Of a stretch of 64,000 nt of DNA, positions 24,996-36,313 are shown piece after piece; the first letter of the stretch is position 1, and every line of letters starts with the position of its first letter. Origin of the DNA: Gnetum montanum (taxonomy: Eukaryota > Streptophyta > Gnetopsida > Gnetales > Gnetaceae). The position numbers and the translations under genes are program-made. The notes under the pieces are model-generated. The model saw only the letters and a list, made by a program, of their open reading frames with translations, was not told where the DNA came from and did not search any database. The DNA lies in the NCBI GenBank assembly GCA_015680685.1, contig MNCI01003412.1, positions 62,001 through 126,000 of the forward strand, given 5' to 3'.

Positions 24996-25234
24996 CTACA
25001 CCTAGCTCCTTAATATTCTTTCTATATCAATAAGGCATGTCATGGAGGTTCTTCTCTCAACCATCACCCCCTAGCACTTCTTGATGAGGTGACTTCCATT
25101 GTATTGTAATATAGTCATAGTTTGTACATCTATCTAGTTGTATTCCTTAACATTAATCATGTTATATGTCTAGTTCCAATTTTGTATTTTGGATGTTAAA
25201 CCTATGGGACTAGCTTAACTCAGTTGTGAGGAGA

Positions 25235-26491
25235 TGATGAGTCATCAAGTGACATTTTGTAAGTTAATTATATGTCCTAGATTTGGGATGTGTTTCATGT
25301 ACCCTATGTTTGATGTTTTTGAATATATTGTTGAGGTTTCTACCTACTAGGTTTGCATCCTAGCCTTCCATTTTACACTTGAAGGTTTGATGCATGTTTT
25401 AGGCTTCCTTGGATGTTTCCAGCTTTGTTTAGAGATCCTTGAAAACTTCTGACATGTTTCCTAACATCCTAGAAAAGTTGACAAAGTGTGAGGGGGTAGG
25501 GATATGCTGAGTTCGTTGCATCAATGCACCCTTGTATGTCATGGTGCTGACACATCCCCGTTTATGACTTGGCTTGGGTCTTTTTATCTTTCTACCTTCT
25601 TTGGTGTATTTTTAAGATGCTTAGGCTATGTTAACAAATCTCTGTTGACACTTGGGCATTAGTGAACCCCTACCATTATGCCACAAAAACTATAAGTACT
25701 GGGGATGATCTCTCATATGAAATAACTTGATTTTAAGTAATTTATTTTGGCTTTTAGCATTTAGTTTCATGTGAAGAGCTCTTCCTCCCTTGGATTAGTG
25801 ATTCCTTCCCAATTTTTGTGTGTGTTTTGAGTCATCACATTCACAAGTGCAAAGAGGATCTATCAAAGTACTACCATACTTACGTAGCCTTGAATCATTT
25901 GATGATGCACAATCTAGTGTTTACATAGTGAATCAAGCTTATGATTCTCGCTAATTTGTACCATTGATGCCAAAAAAATTAAAACACCAAAAAATTGTAA
26001 AAATTAAAAACATATAAATATTTATTTGGTTCTCCTTTTCATAAGTTGTGATGATTTATCCTTATCCATAAAGGTCACATCTATAAGGCATGGTGTTGGA
26101 CTATCAAGATTGTGACTAAGAGCCATTTTGTTTGAGTTTTGTGTGTGGTGTTGCACTTATTCCCTTGAGGTATTGCAACAAACGCATTACACCTATCCCC
26201 AAGATGGATTGTAATGCATGTATGTTTATTACTATTTGTTTATTTTTTTATATTCATAAAAATTAATTAAAATTATAAAATATAAAATTATAAATATTTC
26301 TCTATCTCTCACCATGGAAACACAGGTTCTAAGTGTATCATATGTATTATAATATCTTTTATCTTTCTTGAATGCAATTACACAAGTGTTTTTGGTCATT
26401 CATTTAACATCATCCTTGAAGCTTATGATCATATCGTACTATGATTTATATGATAAATCCCATTGGTCCAAAACTAATGAGACCCTTATCA
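25235..26491 (+). repeat. 3' LTR of the old Athila-like element
   Basis: It begins TGATGAGTCATCAAG right after a purine-rich GTTGTGAGGAGA, and ends ...CCCTTATCA. The start resembles the LTR start of the element ending at 37945 (TGATGAGTCATGAATTG), which supports a shared family. The last 1.1 kb aligns with 3885-4911. No target duplication could be confirmed because the other end is degraded. Confidence 0.65.
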
Positions 26492-26829
26492 ATGTCTAAC
26501 ATGTTAAGTTATTTAAGTTATGTGAAATGATATGTCCTTAACTTAAACTATCATAACTAAATTATAATGTACCGAAATTAGTTAATAATGTCACTTATTA
26601 GATAAAGTGATATATTAACTAAAGATTAATTACAACATTGCAGTGGTAGTGATAACATTGTGGTGATGTTTATACATAATGGTGACGTAAACATGGTGAT
26701 AAAAGATTAAGAGAAATAAGAAAACAAAATAAAGTGTTTGGATATCCTTAGCATCCTCTATCAAATGAAGTATGCATTTTATTATAAACCTTGCAAATTC
26801 AATCCAATTACAAACTTATTGAAATTTTT
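26492..26829. other. AT-rich spacer with no recognisable feature
   Basis: Sequence between the old LTR and the copia pol fragment; nothing supported on either strand. Confidence 0.5.
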
Positions 26830-27870
26830 CACACTTAGTGGTTTGGTAAACCCATCAGTAAGTTGATTGTTGGTATTAAAAAATATTGTATGATTTCATA
26901 ACATAAAAATTGGCATATATATTTAATAGTTTAAACCTCAATTCGTGTACAAATTCATCAAACCTTATGTACCATTCGAGGAGAGCTTACTTAAATCCAT
27001 AAAGAGATATTTTTAGTCTACAAATATAAGTAGGTAACTTTGAATCCACAAAGCCTTTATGTGCATACATAAATGTGTTTTTTTTTTCATATCTCCATTT
27101 TAAAAAGTAGTTTTAACATCATGCTGATGTAATTTCCAACCATAAGCTACAATTTAAGATAAGATACGTTGTATGCTCCAATGTTTCATGGTGGGAGAAA
27201 GCATTTATTTTGTAATCAACATCCTTCCTTTACGCAAATCCTAAATAACTAATCTGGCTTTATACTTCTCCATCATGTTATTAGCCTTTTTTTAATTGAA
27301 AATTTCATTTACCTATTAACATTTTCACCCATGGAAAAATATAAACTAGTTCCTAAGTAGCATTCTTTATTACCATGCTATATTTTACTTTCATTGCATC
27401 AAACTAATCCTTATTTTGCATAGCTTCTTACATGACCTCAACTTCATGTAACTTAAATATCATTTCTAAATTAGTCAATTCAAAATGATTGTCAATAATA
27501 TTTTCCAATTTTAAGCCTTTTCATGAGAATTTTATTTATATGCTCCAACTATACCAATTTTAAATCTTTTAAATGATTTTCAAACCATTGTGACTACTAG
27601 TGCAAAATGGAACATGCAAGATTAGATTTCTCATTTGCATCAACTTCTTGATCATCATTCCATTCAAGGTTACAAATTACCAAGATTCAATTTTAATCTT
27701 ACTAGGGATCATCTTAGGAATGTCAATAGATTTTTTACTCATAGTGTAATTTAATTTTTAAAATAATTTCTCAAATACTATGCCATGAGATTTAATAACT
27801 TTATGATCCTTGATGTCCAACACTTAATAGGCTTTATGATCTAATGAATAATTACGATGAGGAGCTCCCA
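26830..27870 (-). pseudogene. pol: Copia pol fragment (integrase tail and reverse transcriptase), heavily decayed
   Basis: Read on the minus strand with frame changes: ESMGAPHRNYSLDHKAY and SHGIVFEKLF (integrase tail), MKVKYSMVIKNAT followed by ELV, then a DYKINAFSHHETL-like segment for the DYxETFSP block, then IYVC...KGFVDSKLPTYICRLKISLYGFK (usually PEGF...CKLxKSLYGLKQ) and LLEWYIRFDEFVHEL. These are in copia reverse transcriptase order. It differs from the element at 6344-13575. No complete frame survives. Confidence 0.7.
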
Positions 27871-28560
27871 TGGACTCCATAATCCAAGCTCTCTCAAAGT
27901 CACAAAATAGCAAATTTGAACAAGAAAAGTTAAATGAAAGCTTTATTCTTGCTCAAATGGAGAATTTACATATGAAAGGAAGCACAATTCCCAAGGACAA
28001 ATAAGAGATTCAATTCAACTCTCACACACTCAATCAAAGAAAACACACACTCATATGAATGATGATCAAGGCACCATGCCAAGACTCTATTTATCAAATT
28101 GAAGGCCCAAGAGGTCTATTAATACCTTTTCCTCCTTGTATCTCCATATTTCCTCCAGTTTATCATTTAATTGAATGTTTGTTAATATTTGTGGAAGATG
28201 TCTTTGAGACATTGGAGATGTCTCTCCCAAGTGCAAAAGTTATCAAAGTAGACGTCTTGGCAGAGATGTCTAATATATAGTGTAGATGTCTAACTATCAA
28301 TGTATATTTCTATCCTACCAGGGTCAAAGTTAAAGATGTTAGTTTTGGGGCCTGGAACCTTTGGACACCTCCAAATAAGTCCCCATAGCCCCCAAAACAT
28401 CCTAAAGTCATCAAAATGGCCCCAAAACACTCCCAAACATGCCAAAACTCTAGGGAAAGATCCCATCATTGGAGAGATATTAATTTGGCCTATTTGATGT
28501 CCACATAAGCACCCTCCTCCTTTAAAAGACTCATGATTCCCATACAAGATGCCTTTACAC
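27871..28560 (-). repeat. Probable LTR or leader of the decayed copia fragment
   Basis: The interval 28195-28290 contains a perfect AGACGTCT (28250-28257) and several AGATGTCT copies, the motif that marks U3 of the copia LTRs at 7091-7275 and 13095-13280. It lies next to copia pol remnants. No second copy or boundary was found, so this is inference. Confidence 0.35.
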
Positions 28561-28707
28561 TTGGGATAGCTCTTGGCCCCTCACATTGACCAAAATTCAC
28601 ACATAAACCAAAGCATAACACACATGGAATGGTTAGAGCTCATAATATTTTGTCTCTACCACACAAACTTATTTCACAAATAGATAAACACACAACACAA
28701 TGTATGC

Positions 28708-28737
28708 ATGGCACACACACACACACATACACACACA
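28708..28737. repeat. (CA)n microsatellite
   Basis: A run of CA dinucleotides with one interruption (cacacacacacacacataca...). Confidence 0.9.
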
Positions 28738-28879
28738 ATTTTGTGCTTACATCACAATGGAGAACTTCATGAAAGAAGAGTGGATATGATCTTAGCCCTT
28801 AAAGGCTTCATCGTGTTTCCATTTTGAAAAGCACCAAATCCCATGTGTTTCTTCCATGACCTACAACAATAGTAGATTA

Positions 28880-29179
28880 AGGAAATTCAAAAGGATTAGG
28901 TCTCCTAAAATCAATTTCCCTCCTTCTATCCTTTTTCCTCTTTTTCACCTTTTTCTTCTTCATTTTTGGAAAATTACCACTTAGCTTCCTTTCATCATCA
29001 TCACCACAATGCAAATTATCTTCATGTTGCTTATCCATTACACAACCAAGATAGTTAAGGTCATCAACACCTTTGACAAATTCATCCTTATCATAATCCA
29101 TAGAAAATATCTCCAATTTCTAGAAAATCATATCATTATTAATGTCTTCACAAACATCAATAATGATCTTATCATAATG
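28880..29179 (-). pseudogene. Acidic ORF, distal part, split by the gypsy insertion
   Basis: A 79-codon frame ending at 28877 reads MEIFSMDYDKDEFVKGVDDL, an HEDNLHCGDDDE stretch and then a lysine/arginine-rich tail (KMKKKKVKKRKKDRRR). The other half lies beyond the inserted element at 36314-36983, where the sequence is also rich in Asp and Glu. Proteins of this kind occur within internal regions of Athila-like elements, but I cannot assign a family. It stands on the minus strand, opposite to the element inserted in it. Confidence 0.4.
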
Positions 29180-29184
29180 ACTAT
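29180..29184. other. Target-site duplication ACTAT (left)
   Basis: ACTAT here and at 36309-36313 flank the element exactly. Confidence 0.9.
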
Positions 29185-30000
29185 TGATGGGACGCGATAT
29201 CGCACGGGCCGTGCCGTCGCGATATTGCATCTTCCCCTGCGATATCGCATACGTGACATCGCAGTGCCCTGTCATATCTATAAATAAGAGGTAGCTCTCC
29301 CTTGTTTTCCATTCTAGGCCTAGACCGTAGTGAAACTCTAGCAGTTTTTCCACTCCAGAGATAGATTAATTTCCATGTGCCTGCAGTAGGAACTCCAAAG
29401 TGAGCTGATCTTTATTCGAGTAGACATTGTACCTGAACACAAGTTTGTGTACAGTAATAAAGACGAGCTTCTTGGATAAACCTTGCAGTGCATGGAATAG
29501 GCTAATTAGGATTTTATTTACTATTATTTATTATTTGTCATTTAAATACTTTATTAGTTATTAAATCTTTCTCAACCCTTCTCTCCTAGTTAAATGCCTC
29601 AGTACGACCAGTTCGAGCACGTGTGTTACGCTTGGTGATCCCAGCAATGATTAGCGTTTGGTAACCAAGGTTGCATTGGTTCAGGGTGTGAATGTTAAGT
29701 GGGAATGGATGCTAACACTAGGTTAATTTAGAATTAGTTCATTAGTTAAAGTTAGTAATTAGTCTCTCTACCCTTCAACTCAATAGCATAGGAGATAAAA
29801 CATAAAAAGACATAAAAATCATATACCTCAGACTTAACCATACACCATGACAACTACAAGTAAGTATGGGAAGACAACGAATTATTAACCTTAAGTGTTC
29901 CATAAGGTGTGTAGGCACTTAGTCTGCGGAGTTCGACCAGATCGTGTGTGCTATGCTTGTATTCATATGGTTGAGTGTAGGGATACCCTGCCACTCATCA
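29185..30000 (+). repeat. 5' LTR of the non-autonomous Athila-type element
   Basis: It begins TGATGGGACGCGATATCGC and ends CCACTCATCA. A cluster of GATATC palindromes (29192-29265) is followed by CATATCTATAAATAAGAGG at 29274, which supplies a good TATA box (TATAAATA), so transcription probably starts about 30 bases later. Ends and length agree with 35480-36308. Confidence 0.92.
29274..29292 (+). promoter_or_regulatory. TATA box of the LTR promoter
   Basis: TATCTATAAATAAGAG lies just downstream of the GATATC cluster. It is repeated at the same place in the 3' LTR (about 35578) and, on the minus strand, in the LTR at 37725-37740 ('cttatttatagatg'). Conservation across three copies supports a promoter role. 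Confidence 0.6.
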
Positions 30001-30019
30001 TTGGCACCATTGCCAGGGA
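30001..30019 (+). other. Primer-binding site
   Basis: TTGGCACCATTGCCAGGGA follows the LTR directly. It matches the standard plant gypsy form with transitions only. Confidence 0.9.
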
Positions 30020-30141
30020 CTAAGTGTTTGTGCGCTAAGTAGAACATAGGAGATCACTCACATAATTGGGAGCTTAATGAACCTTAGGGTTAATTAAAAG
30101 AAAAATTTTATAATGGTTAAATAGCACACTGATAAGACACA

Positions 30142-32460
30142 ATGTCTTCTTCTTCTTCTCACAAGAGCAATACACTACCTAGGGATAATACAAGAAACAG
30201 TCGGCAATCAAAAACACATAATCAAAATCCACCGGTTCCTCAACAATACCGAGTGGTATATACTCATCCCGATGAGTACATACTAGACTTTACCTTTATC
30301 CTCCTTCAAGATGAACAGCTGTGATGGAGAGATTTGCAAGGTAACATAGTGTTACCTCCAGATCGATCAGTCCTGAACATGCTCCTCCGTGCTTTGGCAC
30401 AGATTGGCATGACACAGATCTATGTTGAATACTTTATAGCAGATTTTGATACAAGGGATTATCATCCCATAGCTACACAACATATCAGGGACTCAAGTTA
30501 GGAGAGCCAACATACACTGTTGAAGGACAAAGGGGTCCTGCACATCCTGAGTGAAATAGGAGATGATGAACCCATTATAACAAGTTTTCCATCCAATGAT
30601 GCTCCCCCTCCTAACGATGGTGAGGAGGTAGGTATCAGAACCGACGATCCACGATACATAACACTGGTTCTAATTCTCGTGAACACTAACTGTTCATTGA
30701 GGGAACAACAACTCATGATAAGGATGGGCACTTAGATCGTCATCACGATCGGGGCTGTAGCAGCCAAAGAGAATGCAAGAAACATCGTCATGGTGATGGT
30801 TCTCCTTCTTCTTCACCTTCATCACACCATTCACCCTCTCCTTCCACATCTGGGCATAGCCATCATAAGCATAATGGTGAGGATAGAGGTAGACAAAATG
30901 AGAGACCTCGAAAAGAAAGTTGAGAGAGAGGATAGGGGCATGAACGAAGGGAAAGTAGGGAACAACGTAGACATCATAGGCATCATGAAAGAGATGATCA
31001 TGATGAGCCCCTACTTACCAGCCAAAGTATGCTCGATATAATGGAGGCTGTAAGAATACTGACAAGGCATCAGAGAGATAGCCGGATCAAGCGTTTAGAC
31101 ATGAACAATATTCCACACTTTGAAGGGGGATACAACGCGGATCCGCAACATCATTTATAGGCATTCGACGATGCCTACACCTTGTAGAACATAGGAAACG
31201 AGTGGCAAAAACTTAAGTTATTTCCGAGGACACTCATCAAGGAAGCAGAGAGTTGGTACCAGTCCTTAGAGCCGAAAACCATTAGGAGGTGTAGTACGAT
31301 GTTAGAACTCTTCAACGATAAGTATCAAACGTACTCTAGAGTGTCTAATTTGCGTAAGCAGAACCAAGGATGGAAGCAAGGTAATCATGAACCCTTGGAT
31401 GTTGCCATAGGCCAATACTATGCATTTTTACATCGTTTCCTGGGCCATGGTTACGCACAACAAGACCAACTTCGCCACATCGTAGATGGGCTCAGACATG
31501 AGACTAGGAGAACCCTTGGGACTTATGCCCAAGGGAGACTATCAGAACTTGGAACCCTTGGGCTCTGCTTGTTGGAGCAAGTAGCCAAAAAAGAAGGGGA
31601 GCTATGAAAAAGAGAGAGTGTAGAAGAATACAATTGTGATCCTTCCCTTCGAAAGAAGGGAGTGAAATTTTGTGATGAAGAGGGTGAGTCACCACTTGAA
31701 GAGTTGGTAAACAGAAAAACCTTACCACTTTAGAAGTTAACAACAGAAGTATCGGCTAAGGTAGATCAATTGTGGGATTCCTTAGACTCTAGACTTGAAA
31801 CTATCTTAAAAATCATAGAAGAGCTTAAGGAGGAATGAAGTAGTGACAAAGATAAGAAAAAGAGGGAAGATACAGGCCCTACACATAACAAGGGTAAGGG
31901 AAAAATTACTATCTCTGATGAGGTTGTGGATTCAGACACAAACGATGATGGTGGATGTGAGATCTGCCAATATGACCATCCTAAGGGATGTTATCCAATC
32001 ATCACACATCCACAAGAGTCTCGGGTGTATGCACTTAACCTAAGACTTAACAAATGAAAAACACCCTGAAGGTTACCTTATCCCCAAGGTAACCTGAGGT
32101 AGTTCCACCAACCATTAATGTACTATCCAAGTGGAACTCCACCACAACCCATCAAGCAACATCAGCAATGGCAATACCCACAGTCATGGGGGATGCCACC
32201 GCCAACACAACAGTACCCTTACCAGCAACATGATCCTTATGGCTATTATGTGCAGTAGCCAGTTTCTCCAAGTAACTCTATGGATCACACAACTCCCCAA
32301 CGTCACTACCAAGTTTAGGAGTACTTTAGGAGGACTCCTTCTCCTTCGGGAGACATTCCACATTCATCCCATCCTCCAACTCCATCCGCACCTCTTCCAC
32401 CTGTAGTTCCCATACAACCTGCTCCAACAATGCAAGGGGAACTCCCCACTCAACCGTAGC
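30142..32460 (+). pseudogene. gag: Athila-type gag, broken
   Basis: The likely start is ATG at 30142 (MSSSSSHKSNTLPRDNTRNS), about 120 bases after the primer-binding site. The frame is broken early, then recognisable gag returns. WYQSLEPK is near 31254, followed from 31299 by LELFNDKYQTYSRVSNLRKQ, EPLDVAIGQYYAFLHRFLGH, LRHIVDGLRHETRRTLGTYA and EQVAKKEGE. A serine- and proline-rich C-terminal segment follows at about 32310-32440. It is the plus-strand counterpart of the gag at 1-625 and at 62208-64000. Several stops and frame changes make it inactive now. Confidence 0.8.
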
Positions 32461-32689
32461 AACGTAATGCTGCGAGAGCTGTAAACATTAACATTGAACC
32501 CACTGTTAGTTTTGACAACTGTAAAAAAGAAATATCTTTCTTCAAAACCAAGAGCCCATACAAGCTCTCACTACAACAAGCGGTTGAGTCTATGTAAGCT
32601 CCTCCAAGAAACAAAACTTTGGAACCCCCTTTAGTCCAACAACAGAGCTGTACACATACGGTTATGTTAACGCATACCATAACCGACTG

Positions 32690-33272
32690 GATCAAGGTAG
32701 GCCACCTTCCCAGGAAACTCTTTGATCCTGGAAGCCTCTTAATCTATATACAAGTCATCGGGAACAAACCACATAAGGCTCTTCTTGACTTAGGTTCTGA
32801 AGTCAACTTAATCTCACGAGAAATCTATCAAACTTGGAACCTACCCCAACTTAAGAAGAGCAACATTCAACTAGAGCTGGCTGACTAGTCCATCACCATT
32901 CACTTGGGATTGGTAGAGGACATAGTTACCACTGTGTTTGGGTGGTCATACCCAGCGGACTTCCTAGTGATAAAAGTTAACAGTGACAAAGGGGGCTTCC
33001 CAATTATAATGGAAAGGCCATGGCTAAGTACAATAGATGTGTACCTAGGGATCTGCGATTTCTCCTTGGAAATATCTAAGGTAGACATTTATGGAAAGAT
33101 CGAGAAGAAGAAAGTTCTATGCATCACATACAGTGACTTAGAGGGTGACGACATGGAAGAATGTTCAGCATCTCTTCCATGTAATCGGTGTGCCCAAGAA
33201 AAAAAAGTACAAAAGTGCATATATGTAGCAACCACACAAGTAGTGGACACCCCGTGGTTTATAGCTAAGTGA
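32690..33272 (+). pseudogene. Athila-type aspartic protease, nearly intact
   Basis: Frames at 32619-32888 and 32904-33272 form one region separated by a single in-frame stop. The visible order is KALLDLGSEVNLISREIY, an active-site block with DLGS where DLGAS is typical, LQLELAD-like LELAD before the stop, then VFGWSYPADFLVIKV, GGFPIIMERPWLST (usually PIILGRPFLAT) and GICDFSLEISK. The catalytic Asp is present. The protease would mature gag. It is followed by no polymerase, which is the remarkable feature of this element. Confidence 0.75.
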
Positions 33273-33517
33273 AAGAGCAACCCAATATGCACGAAACAAA
33301 CTGAGGGAACAACTCATGCTAACAACGAAAGCATAGATACATTGGAATATGAGCATCGCCAACTTCCACCCCTTAATCTGAGAACATCAGTGGGGAGAAG
33401 TTGAGCACTTTTAAGAAATTCAAATAAATGATCATTATTTCGGATCTCTCCCTTGCAATTCAGTCATGGAGAAGATCACCACCTATGCTAATCATTGGAG
33501 GCCCTAAGTTCTTTTTA

Positions 33518-33712
33518 GTTTTTGGTTTACACATTTTTGTTACAAGTTTTTGTTTTACACATTTTTTTTACACATTTTTGTTTTACATGTTTTTATTTTA
33601 CAAGTTTTTGTTTTACACGTTTTTGTTTTACAGATTTTTTTTTACACATTTTTGTCTTACATATTTTTGTTTTACAAATCTCTTTAACTTTTCTTGTTTT
33701 TGTTTTACAACA
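33518..33712 (+). repeat. T-rich minisatellite (unit about TTTTTGTTTTACACA)
   Basis: About a dozen imperfect units of roughly 15-17 bases, TTTTTGTTTTACAC/AT/GT, run head to tail. The apparent Phe- and Cys-rich protein in two frames is merely its translation. A GT/AT microsatellite follows at 33738-33765. Confidence 0.85.
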
Positions 33713-33769
33713 TCATTCATACTTTTTTATTTCTTTGTGTGTGTGTGTATATGTGTGTGTTTTATCGAT

Positions 33770-35465
33770 CCTGTAAGTTTGTCACCCAATAAGTGTTCTT
33801 CATGATGGTATGAACTATTTTTCTATTTGATTGCTAATGTTTGGTTTTTACCTTTAAGTTACGATGTTGATACTAAGGTATATTCTTTTGATATGGTAGG
33901 AAATGAGTCCACTTCATCCATTCATCCACAAGTCTATGGTCTCTCTTGGCTTGGAAATGTACAGTCCCTTTCTAATAAGAACTCTAATGAATCGGTGACT
34001 GGGTATTTCTCAAACTAAGGAAGGACTCAAGGATTGAAAAGGGTGTGACTTCAAGGGAACTTGATGCATTTGTGTTGGCCATTCTCTTGGGTGCTTGGAT
34101 AATTTCTTCTTGAGTTTTCTTGCCATTCCAATGTTACCCAATTATCGGAAGCTGAGATAATAAAAATAAGAAGTCTTTGCATGGTGTGATTCTCATGCAT
34201 AAAAACATAAAAACAAAAAACATAAATATAAAAAAGAATAGTGAGAATTCAAAGCACACCCCTTAGAAAAAATAATCTCTTAGGCTAAAAGCACTAGTTA
34301 TGGAACAAAAATAAAAATGTTCCCTCTAACTAAGGCCCTTCTTGCTTCCCATTCTCTCATCATTCATTTTGTCGGAATGGTGGTGGCTCTTTGGAAAGGA
34401 ATTCTTGTTATTCAAGTGGATGGATTGGCTGAATGCATTGATGTGAAGTCACTAGATGTGGTTGGTTTGAGGCCAGATTTGGTATGAGATTTGCCAAGTC
34501 ACATTAATCATAAAATCCACAAGGGGCTGTACACCACCTTGTTTTTGAGATTCCATTCCATTCTCTTCTCTCCATCCTTCTTTCCATTATTCACCTCATT
34601 GTCGATTGTATCATTAGTGTATATTTTGGTAGATGAATTATTTTCTTTTTGGTAAATTCTTATAGCTAAGACTTTAACTCTTGTTCCAAAGGACATTCCC
34701 AGAGCCTACGGACTCTTCAAATGTGGATTTGTTAGGGCATTAAGGCCATGAGCCTGCTTTGGGGAGGACCCACTGGCATTCCTATTTGGTGCACCAATTA
34801 AATTCTTTTCCTTAACATTTTTGCAATCCATTTTATTCTGTTCATTTCCATCTTGACATCCATTTCATCGATGTCCTAGTTGTCTCTTATTTTCCATCCT
34901 TCTTATTCCTTTTTTTTTCATTCTCTCGCTATTGGAGGTTCATGATTAGTCATGGGGGTATGGGGCCCAGTTTTTTTGATTTTCTCCTAGCCCCTACACC
35001 TTCGATAGTCATCATTAATATATCTCTAGATCCACAATAAGCCATACCACAACCTAGTTAATTAACCTTTTACTGAGGTAAGGTATCAATTACATGAAAT
35101 TCATTTCCCCTTGCTAATACAAGACTGTGTTGTGTGTGTAGATGGCAATCATGCAACAAGGGAGGGACCACTTGGAATGGAGTGGTGCTGAAGCAGCTAT
35201 GCAAGGAGCAAGATCAATGGCTATCAACAAAAGGCACAATCTTAGTGTTGGCAGCAGCAACACTTCTTTCTCTCTCTCTTTCTCAACTGCCAAATGAGGC
35301 CTGATGTCAATGTAATAAGGTGTTCACCCTTGTTATCATGAACACCGATTTTGTTATGTTTTGTAATGATGATCCGTTTACATGTCATCCCATTAGTTCC
35401 TTTTGAGTCAATAATCCCATACATTCTCAATATTATTGTAAGGAACTCGAGGATGAGTTTTCATT
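33770..35465. other. Non-coding 3' region of the non-autonomous element
   Basis: I see no polymerase, integrase or knuckle motif on either strand. Short frames at 33827-34018 and 35242-35430 have no family resemblance that I recognise. Confidence 0.5.
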
Positions 35466-35479
35466 TAGTCATGGGAGTA
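35466..35479 (+). other. Polypurine tract region
   Basis: TAGTCATGGGAGTA precedes the 3' LTR. The same context, on the minus strand, is found three times at 37946, 38575 and 39211, as GTCATGGGGGTA. Confidence 0.6.
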
Positions 35480-36308
35480 TGATGGGACGCGATATCGCAT
35501 GGGCCGCGATATCGCATGGGCCGCGATATTGCACCTTCCCCTGCGATATCAAGTACACAATATCGTGGTGCACCATCATATCTATAAATAAGAGGCGACT
35601 CTCCCTTGTTTCCCATTCTAGGCCTAGACCGTAATGAAACTCTAGTAGTTTTTCCACTCCAGAGATAGATTAATTTCCATGTGCCTGCAATAGGAACTCT
35701 CGAGTGAATGGATCTTTATTCGAGTAGACATTGTACATGAACACAAGTTTGTGTATGGCAATAAAGACAAGCTTCTTGGATAAACCTTCTAGTGCATGGA
35801 ATAGGCTAATTAGGATTTTATTTATTGTTATTTATTATCTATCATTTAAATTCTTTATTAGTTATTAAATTTTTCTCAACCCTTCTCTCCTAGTTAAGTG
35901 CCTCAGTACAATGACTTTGAGCACGTGCATTACGCATTGTGATCCCAGCAACGATTAGAATTTGGTAACCAAGTTTGCATCAGTTTAGGGTGTGAATGGT
36001 AAGTGGGAATGGATGCTGATGCTAGGTTAATTTAGACTTAGTTCATTAGTTAAAGTTAGTAATTAGTCTCTCTACCCTTCAACTCAATAGCATAGGAGAT
36101 AAAACATAAAAAGACCTAAAAATCATATACCTCAGACTTACTTAACCATACACCATGACAACTACAAGTAAGTCTAGGAAGACAATGAATGATTAACCTT
36201 AAGTATTCCATAAGGTGTGTAGGCACTTAGTCTGCGGAGTTCGACTGGATCGCGTGTGCTATGCTCGTATTCATATGGTTGAGTGTAGGGGTACCTCGCC
36301 ACTCATAA
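35480..36308 (+). repeat. 3' LTR of the non-autonomous Athila-type element
   Basis: It aligns end to end with 29185-30000. The GATATC cluster at 35482-35560 is slightly longer because one unit (GCGATATCGCATGGGCC) is duplicated. It ends CACTCATAA, the terminal CA having changed to AA, and is followed by ACTAT (36309-36313). Confidence 0.92.
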
Positions 36309-36313
36309 ACTAT

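Larger units (their letters stand above)
3885..26491 (+). mobile_element. Old plus-strand Athila-like LTR retrotransposon, host of two nested insertions
   Basis: Two alignable direct copies flank the region (3885-4911 and 25235-26491). They share blocks such as the one around 'ctctcacatgaaacaacttgat', 'gattttaagcaatttatttt' and 'tatatgataaatccca'. Inside, in plus orientation, are a primer-binding site (4912), gag (5040), protease remnants (to 14965) and a late 'plant transposon protein'-like ORF (22880-24995). No reverse transcriptase or integrase of this element is visible. A copia element (6344-13575) and a LINE (17874 to about 22310) account for about 11.7 kb of the span. The LTRs differ from each other far more than those of the other elements here, so this is probably the oldest structure. 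The start at 3885 is where similarity begins; the first part of the 5' LTR is lost or unrecognisable. Confidence 0.65.
29185..36308 (+). mobile_element. Non-autonomous Athila-type LTR retrotransposon with target duplication ACTAT
   Basis: Two closely similar LTRs (29185-30000 and 35480-36308), a perfect five-base duplication, a good primer-binding site and a purine tract define the complete 7.1-kb element. Inside are gag (30142 to about 32460) and an aspartic protease (32690-33272), but no reverse transcriptase, RNase H or integrase on either strand. About 2.2 kb after the protease is non-coding and includes simple repeats. It could only have moved using proteins from another element. The LTRs are the best matched pair of the Athila-like copies, so this is a comparatively recent insertion. 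Confidence 0.92.

Noticed and set aside
33428-33805. Phe/Cys/Thr-rich 125-residue 'membrane protein'
   Set aside because: It is the translation of a T-rich minisatellite; two overlapping frames give the same kind of product.
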